DNA from: Deltaproteobacteria bacterium
GTDB taxonomy: Bacteria; Bdellovibrionota_C; UBA2361; SZUA-149; JAITKM01
Direction: 5' to 3'
Assembly (NCBI GenBank): GCA_031278395.1
Contig: JAITKM010000024.1
Coordinates: forward strand, 1-28,673
DNA length: 28,673 nt
This document shows positions 24,029 through 28,673 of this stretch, piece by piece. The notes under the pieces are model-generated. The model was not told where the DNA came from and searched no databases. It saw only the letters and a program-made list of their open reading frames with translations. Both the position numbers and the translations under genes were made by a program. Numbering within the stretch: position 1 is the first letter of the stretch; each line of letters starts with the position of its first letter.

Positions 24029-24355
24029 ATGAGTTCATCAGCAAGAGTTCGACTTGGTAATGTCGAAGATGATTGTATGTCAATCGCAGTAAAAAATATT
24101 AAACCTGAAAGAAATTTATTATCTGCTGTTTTATCGAGAGCAATTTTAGATGCGTTCGGTTCAGCGCAATGTGATAAACACATTGTAAGAAGTGCAAGAC
24201 AGTGGTTATTCGGACCACTAACGCCCCTCAAGGCTTTTAGCTTTGCTTGGGTTTCCAAACATCTGGACTTAGACCCCATAACCTTGCAAGCATCCTTAAA
24301 AAGTTTTGAGCAAGATCCAGATACTTTACAAGAACGACTTAGTTTATTGAGATGA
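24029..24355 (+). CDS. Small hypothetical protein coupled to nuoA
   Basis: The protein has 108 aa from the ATG at 24029, chosen over an in-frame TTG at 24023 because GGAGG at 24016-24020 is 8 nt before the ATG. I cannot name it. The central part reads L-L-S-A-V-L-x-R-A-I-L-D (30-41), then A-R-Q-W-L (55-59) and FSFAWVSKHLDLDPITLQ (70-87). This arrangement (AVL...AI, A-x-x-W, F-S-F-x-x-V/I-C-x-x-L-x-L-D-P) resembles small helical, HTH-like proteins seen in deltaproteobacteria, from memory. The stop overlaps the nuoA start (ATGA), so translation is probably coupled. It may be an operon regulator, but function is unproven. Confidence 0.7.
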   Translation: MSSSARVRLGNVEDDCMSIAVKNIKPERNLLSAVLSRAILDAFGSAQCDKHIVRSARQWLFGPLTPLKAFSFAWVSKHLDLDPITLQASLKSFEQDPDTLQERLSLLR

Positions 24356-24735
24356 CGACTCAATTTCTCTGTGTCTTATTATTCATATTGCTGGGGACTA
24401 GTTTGGTGTTGGTGGCATTTGTAGTCAGTGCGTTAATTCGTAGAAAATCCAAACAATCTCAGAAAAAAAATGCAATTTATGAATGTGGCGAGCCAACAAT
24501 TGGTTCGCCTTGGGTGCGTTATGATAGCCGTTTTTATAATGTAGCTTTGGTCTTTTTACTTTTCGATGTTGAAATAGTTTTATTGTTGCCCTTTGTGATG
24601 CTTTTTAATAAACAAGCTCAAACTGGCAATGGTATTAATTTACTTTATACTTTGTTGTTTTTTTTCTTTCTCTTAGCTCTGGGGTTAGCCTACGAATGGG
24701 TTAATGGCAATTTAGATTGGAATGAAAAAAAATAA
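24352..24735 (+). CDS. nuoA: NADH-quinone oxidoreductase subunit A
   Basis: The protein has 127 aa and three membrane helices (about 5-30, 62-83, 92-115). It has the family signature YECGEP followed by FYNVALVFLLFDVEIVLLLP, whose acidic residues lie in the quinone/proton-channel junction. It is a membrane subunit of complex I. The gene overlaps the preceding small gene by 4 nt and is followed 15 nt later by nuoB. Confidence 0.96.
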   Translation: MTTQFLCVLLFILLGTSLVLVAFVVSALIRRKSKQSQKKNAIYECGEPTIGSPWVRYDSRFYNVALVFLLFDVEIVLLLPFVMLFNKQAQTGNGINLLYTLLFFFFLLALGLAYEWVNGNLDWNEKK

Positions 24736-24750
24736 TTAGAATAAACAAAA

Positions 24751-25332
24751 ATGGATAGTAATAAAGCAAAAAATCTTGAACAAATCCTTGAATCTTCCAT
24801 TAAAGACCCGAAAGATTTGACGCGCTACTTGTATTATAGAAAAAAATTAAAAGAAGAAGGTTTGTCTGATTTTATCTCTATCCTTCCGCTAGGAGCAGCA
24901 ATTAACTGGGCAAGAGCTAACTCTGTTTGGCCCCTAACTTTTGGAATTGCCTGTTGCGCAATTGAGATGATGGCAGTTGGAGCTAGCAAGTTCGACCTTG
25001 ATCGCTTTGGTTCTGGCGTTTTTAGAGCTACTCCGCGTCAGACAGACCTAATGATTGTGGCTGGTACTGTAACTTACAAACTAGCTCCGCGTATTAAAAA
25101 ACTTTATGAACAAATGCCTAGCCCAAAATATGTGATTGCTATGGGTGCCTGCGCTTCTAGTGGCGGACCTTATACGCAACTAGGATACCAAGTTATCAAG
25201 GGCGTTGATAAAATAATTCCAGTTGATGTTTATATTCCAGGTTGTCCACCACGTCCTGAAGCCTTGATCGACGCAGTCTTGCTCTTACAAGATAAAATTT
25301 CAAAAACTATCCCACAACAGGAGGCTATATGA
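24751..25332 (+). CDS. nuoB: NADH-quinone oxidoreductase subunit B (N2 cluster)
   Basis: The protein has 193 aa. It carries the terminal [4Fe-4S] cluster N2 that reduces quinone. The ligands are the paired Cys68-Cys69 in [10 protein letters not shown], Cys134 in [10 protein letters not shown] and Cys165 in [23 protein letters not shown] and the RxTD-type loop are conserved. The N-terminal ~45 residues are a charged helical extension. The stop overlaps the nuoC start by 4 nt. Confidence 0.97.
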   Translation: MDSNKAKNLEQILESSIKDPKDLTRYLYYRKKLKEEGLSDFISILPLGAAINWARANSVWPLTFGIACCAIEMMAVGASKFDLDRFGSGVFRATPRQTDLMIVAGTVTYKLAPRIKKLYEQMPSPKYVIAMGACASSGGPYTQLGYQVIKGVDKIIPVDVYIPGCPPRPEALIDAVLLLQDKISKTIPQQEAI

Positions 25333-25802
25333 ATTACGAATTGATATCCTCTAAGTTAAATGAAAAATTTAGCACTAACCAAAATCAACTCAACACTTCC
25401 ACCGCTGGTGACCCCTATTTTTTAATTAACAAAGAACAACTCCTGCCAATCTGCCAATATTTAAAAGAAAATGAGGAGTTATGGTTTAACTTTCTTAAGC
25501 TGATTACAGCCGTTGACCAAGGAGACAAATTTTCATCTGTATATCACTTGTATTCTTACAAATACGAGTTTGGTATTACGTTAAAAGTTGATTTAGAAAA
25601 AACTAATCCTGTCGTGGACTCACTCTGTGGTTTATATAAAGCCGCTAACTGGCTAGAACGAGAGTGTTACGACTTAATGGGAATAATTTACAAGGGACAC
25701 CCAGATTTGCGAAGGATTTTACTGCCACTAGACTGGCAAGGCTATCCTCTACGCAAGGATTATGTTGCACCAACTGAATATAATGGAATTGATAATACAT
25801 AA
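25329..25802 (+). CDS. nuoC: NADH-quinone oxidoreductase subunit C
   Basis: The protein has 157 aa and is a peripheral-arm subunit. The signature is [14 protein letters not shown] followed by [23 protein letters not shown] near the C-terminus. AGGAGG before the ATG at 25329 (about 25319-25324) supports this start within the end of nuoB. It is separate from nuoD, which follows after a 109-base gap. Confidence 0.95.
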   Translation: MNYELISSKLNEKFSTNQNQLNTSTAGDPYFLINKEQLLPICQYLKENEELWFNFLKLITAVDQGDKFSSVYHLYSYKYEFGITLKVDLEKTNPVVDSLCGLYKAANWLERECYDLMGIIYKGHPDLRRILLPLDWQGYPLRKDYVAPTEYNGIDNT

Positions 25803-25911
25803 AGCTCAACTCCTAGAAGAGGAGGGGAGGCATTTTTTGCTACGTAAAAAATACGAGGTGGTAGAACGTTTATTTTTTATACAACAACGCCACTTGAATA
25901 TATAACTTATT
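25803..25911 (+). other. nuoC-nuoD spacer with hairpins
   Basis: This is the only sizeable gap inside the otherwise tightly packed nuo genes. It contains CTCCT/AGGAG (25810-25824) and an all-AT pair ATTTTTT/AAAAAAT (25832-25852). These may tune mRNA stability or translation. No gene is seen. Confidence 0.5.
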
Positions 25912-27036
25912 ATGCAAACCGATTCACTTCATACCGAAGAACTACTAGTTAATATGGGTCCGCAACATCCATCAACACATGGTGTTTTGCGACTGGTAGT
26001 TAAAACTGACGGTGAAAGCGTTCAAGAAACTTTGCCACTAATTGGTTTCTTACATCGTAGTTTTGAAAAAATTGCCGAAACTTTAACCTACAAGCAAGTA
26101 GTTCCCTACACTGATCGCTTGGACTATCTTTCGTCCATGAATAATTCGCTGGCTTATTGTCTAGCTATTGAAAAACTTGCGAATCTTGAAGTTCCAGAAC
26201 GCGCCTCAATTTTGCGCGTGATTACTGCAGAGTTAAATCGAATTGCTTCTCACTTACTAGCCTTTGGTTCTTACGCCCTAGATTTAGGAGCATATACTCC
26301 GTTTTTATATAGTTTTCGCGAAAGGGAGTTAATTTTATCGATTTTTGAAAAAATTAGTGGCGGACGTCTACTCTATCATTACAATCGTATTGGTGGTGTA
26401 GCGCGTGACATTAACATCGACATCATTAGTGAAATCGGACAATTCATTGACATCATGCGTAAAAAGCTAAACGAGTATAATGAATTGGTTACTGAAAATT
26501 TGATTTTCATTAAACGAACTGCAAACATTGGTTTAATTTCGATGAGCGATGCTATTAACTATGGAGTAACTGGACCTTGTTTGCGAGCCAGTGGATTAAA
26601 ATATGACCTTAGAAAAGTTCATCCGTATTCACTTTACGAAAAATTTAATTTCGATGTCCCGATTGGGCAAGGCTTAAAAGGACAAATTGGTGATTGTTTT
26701 GATAGATACTGGGTTCGGCTTAAGGAGATTGAAGAAAGTTTAAAAATTGTTGAGCAAGCTCTGGATTTGCTGCGCGAAGGCGAGATTCGCACGAAAATAT
26801 CAGCAAATTTAAAACTTCCAGCAGGCGAAGTTTATGTCCCGTGCGAAAATCCGCGTGGTGAATTGGGTTTTTATATTATTTCAGACGGCAAGCCGAATGC
26901 TTTGCGGGTTAAGGTGCGTGCTCCATCGTTTTGCAATCTTAGTATTTTGGATCCGACGTGCCGAAATACTTTATTTGCCGACGTCGTCTCGATAGTTGGT
27001 TCGATAGATATTGTATTAGGGGAGGTTGATAGATGA
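25912..27036 (+). CDS. nuoD: NADH-quinone oxidoreductase subunit D
   Basis: The protein has 374 aa and is the 49-kDa-type subunit forming the quinone cavity with NuoB. MGPQHPSTHG (15-24) is the conserved loop near the quinone, with YKQVVPYTDRLDY, RIGGVARD and PRGELGFY also present. The length is near the usual 380-400. There is no ribosome binding site. The stop overlaps nuoH by 4 nt, with no nuoE, nuoF or nuoG in between. Confidence 0.97.
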   Translation: MQTDSLHTEELLVNMGPQHPSTHGVLRLVVKTDGESVQETLPLIGFLHRSFEKIAETLTYKQVVPYTDRLDYLSSMNNSLAYCLAIEKLANLEVPERASILRVITAELNRIASHLLAFGSYALDLGAYTPFLYSFRERELILSIFEKISGGRLLYHYNRIGGVARDINIDIISEIGQFIDIMRKKLNEYNELVTENLIFIKRTANIGLISMSDAINYGVTGPCLRASGLKYDLRKVHPYSLYEKFNFDVPIGQGLKGQIGDCFDRYWVRLKEIEESLKIVEQALDLLREGEIRTKISANLKLPAGEVYVPCENPRGELGFYIISDGKPNALRVKVRAPSFCNLSILDPTCRNTLFADVVSIVGSIDIVLGEVDR

Positions 27037-28226
27037 ACGAACTATTTAATCTATTAACTAACAAGGCGACCAATGACTTCCTGCCAATCTTTAATTCTAG
27101 TTCTAGTATTCTAATCTTAATTGGCTTATTTTTAATTTCTGGTTTGATAATTTTTACGTTGATGGCGCTAACGGCGATGGCTGGAACATATGCCGAGCGT
27201 AAAATCAGCGCTAATATTCAGGGGCGCATTGGACCAAACCGTGTTGGTTGGCGAGGGTTTTTACAGCCTCTTGCTGATTCAATCAAACTGCTCTCTAAAG
27301 AAGATGTTGTGCCGCGTGAGGCTTTAAAATTCGGTTATCTTGTGGCGCCAATTCTTGTTTTTTTGGGAGCTTTCCTACCTTTTGTAACTCTTAACTTTAG
27401 CGAGCATTTAGTTATCGCCAGCCTGAGTGCGGGCATTTATTATATACTGGCTTTTACAGCTTTGGAGGTTGTAGGAATACTTTTTGCCAGTTTGTCGTCA
27501 GCAAGTAAGTGGTCTCTCTTTGGTGGAATGCGACTGGCGGCGCAAATGTTGGCTTATGAAGTCCCAATGGGATTTTGTATTATTACAGTTGTGTTGCTCG
27601 CTGGGTCATTAAATTTAACGGAGGTTGTGCAATGGCAAGCAACTAAAACTTGGATTTTTGGTTGGACAATTTTTAGGTCACCAGTGGCGTTTATTACTTT
27701 TATAATATTTTTTATTGCAGGGCTTGCTTCAGTTAAAAGAGCGCCGTTTGATTTGCCAGAAGCTGAGAGTGAATTAGTTGCAGGGTTTCATACAGAATAT
27801 ACTGGCATTCGTTTTGCGATTTTTTTTCTTTCTGAATATGCTTCAATGTTCGTGATATGCGCTTTGACTGTCCTATTATTTTTAGGTGGGTGGGTTGGAC
27901 CGATTCCGACCTTGACTGAGGATATAGGGCGCACGTTAGTTGACGAGTTTTATTATTTCTCCCGTGAAGAGAATTTAAGTTATTTTTCCTCTTTTTTAGC
28001 GTTATTTTCCAGTAAATCTGAGGGGGGACAAAAAATAATTTTTAACGAAGTTATCGGATTTATTAATTTTGTGATTAAAACGCTTTTTCTATATTTTATG
28101 ATGATTTGGATACGTTGGACAATGCCTAGAATCAGAATTGACCAAGTTTTATATTTAGGTTTTAAGGTGCTGCTTCCGTTTTCGATGGTTTGCGCCATAT
28201 TAGCCGCAATACAGATTGTGTTATGA
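27033..28226 (+). CDS. nuoH: NADH-quinone oxidoreductase subunit H
   Basis: The protein has 397 aa and is the membrane subunit linking the quinone site to the proton-pumping arm, with about eight helices. It has the signature AERKISANIQGRIGPNRVGW and the loop KRAPFDLPEAESELVAGFHTEY. It is longer than the usual 320-350 residues. The extra length is a charged loop (about 290-340) between the late helices. GGGGAGG about 7 nt before the ATG supports the start. The stop overlaps nuoI as ATGA. Confidence 0.97.
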   Translation: MNELFNLLTNKATNDFLPIFNSSSSILILIGLFLISGLIIFTLMALTAMAGTYAERKISANIQGRIGPNRVGWRGFLQPLADSIKLLSKEDVVPREALKFGYLVAPILVFLGAFLPFVTLNFSEHLVIASLSAGIYYILAFTALEVVGILFASLSSASKWSLFGGMRLAAQMLAYEVPMGFCIITVVLLAGSLNLTEVVQWQATKTWIFGWTIFRSPVAFITFIIFFIAGLASVKRAPFDLPEAESELVAGFHTEYTGIRFAIFFLSEYASMFVICALTVLLFLGGWVGPIPTLTEDIGRTLVDEFYYFSREENLSYFSSFLALFSSKSEGGQKIIFNEVIGFINFVIKTLFLYFMMIWIRWTMPRIRIDQVLYLGFKVLLPFSMVCAILAAIQIVL

Positions 28227-28645
28227 AAAAATTTAAGAAACGACATCCTCTATACTATTATTTTAAGAATATTGCTGATGGGATTATTAGCACTTATAGC
28301 GGCATGAAATTAACGTTTAGTTATATTTTTAAGAAGCCAGAAACAATTGAATATCCTGAACAACCTATTCTAATTCCTGATGGCTATCGTGGAGTGCACA
28401 CGCTAGATAAAACCAAATGTATAGTTTGTAAGAGTTGTCAGCGAGCCTGTCCCACGTCGTGTATCACCATCGAGAGTAATGGCGTGGGAAAAAATGCTGA
28501 TTTAACTAAGTTTGAAGTTGATTACACGAAGTGCCTTTTTTGTGGGCTTTGTTCAGAGGTTTGCGTTTTGCAAGTTGTAAAATTATCTCCTACTCCACCT
28601 GTTGTCGTTACTGACAAGAAAGATATTACTATTTCATTATTATAA
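28223..28645 (+). CDS. nuoI: NADH-quinone oxidoreductase subunit I (two 4Fe-4S)
   Basis: The protein has 140 aa from the ATG at 28223, which overlaps the nuoH stop; an upstream in-frame start lies inside nuoH and is not used. Two ferredoxin-type clusters are visible. One is CIVCKSCQRACP (Cys66/69/72/76) and the other CLFCGLCSEVCV (Cys104/107/110/114). The proline that usually follows the last Cys of the second motif is Val here. It passes electrons to NuoB. Only 28 bases follow before the window ends, so nuoJ would be just outside. Confidence 0.96.
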   Translation: MKKFKKRHPLYYYFKNIADGIISTYSGMKLTFSYIFKKPETIEYPEQPILIPDGYRGVHTLDKTKCIVCKSCQRACPTSCITIESNGVGKNADLTKFEVDYTKCLFCGLCSEVCVLQVVKLSPTPPVVVTDKKDITISLL

Positions 28646-28673
28646 ATATCATCTTTTTGTTGATTTTCTCCCA

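Noticed and set aside
28190-28222. Upstream start for nuoI
   Set aside because: It lies inside nuoH and would add 11 residues foreign to NuoI; the ATG at 28223 gives the usual ATGA overlap.

Overview
The window is an AT-rich bacterial chromosomal segment (about one third G+C by eye). The exception is the first ~415 bases, which are strongly GC-rich. Its genes point to a Gram-negative-type, respiring bacterium with sigma-54, complex I, lipid-linked sugar transfer and a VirD4-like ATPase. The mix fits a deltaproteobacterial-grade or candidate-phylum lineage, but I cannot fix the taxonomy from sequence alone. Many genes lack a clear Shine-Dalgarno sequence; others have a textbook one.

Layout, left to right. 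(1) 1-~415: GC-rich foreign-looking DNA with no convincing gene, ending just beyond the 3' end of a tRNA-Thr(UGU) gene. (2) ~690-2126, minus strand: corA behind a small membrane or lipoprotein-like gene. (3) 2368-3480: promoter, secE and nusG (NusG with a long polar N-terminal extension). The usual rplK-rplA block does not follow. (4) 3481-7030: rpoN between two tandem 163-bp inverted-repeat-bounded elements and a Y1/HUH (RAYT-like) transposase gene. The transposase unit carries diverged versions of the same ends, so the short repeats look like its non-autonomous derivatives. (5) 7187-9178: a secreted Cys-rich protein with EF-hand-like loops. (6) 9323-16778: a glycoconjugate cluster with a GT-C membrane glycosyltransferase, a split transketolase, an SDR-epimerase/GT2 fusion and two SAM methyltransferases. 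(7) 20705-17005, minus strand: a three-gene unit ending in an orphan VirD4/TraG-like ATPase with a duplicated C-terminal domain. (8) Minus strand: a GT2 glycosyltransferase and mnmA, the latter preceded by a 46-codon ORF overlapping its start. (9) 23386-24028: decayed DUF4160/DUF2442-like remnants. (10) 24029-28645: a small conserved-looking protein coupled to nuoA-nuoB-nuoC-nuoD-nuoH-nuoI, with no nuoEFG.

How the parts may work together. The sugar cluster reads as a pathway in which an NDP-sugar is made or modified by the SDR half of the fusion protein. The GT2 half would load it on undecaprenyl phosphate and the GT-C enzyme would transfer it outside the cytoplasm; the transketolase pair and methyltransferases would add decorations. 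The nuo operon is tightly coupled by ATGA overlaps and continues past the right edge. The least explained parts are the VirD4-like three-gene unit and the transposase/short-repeat family around rpoN.
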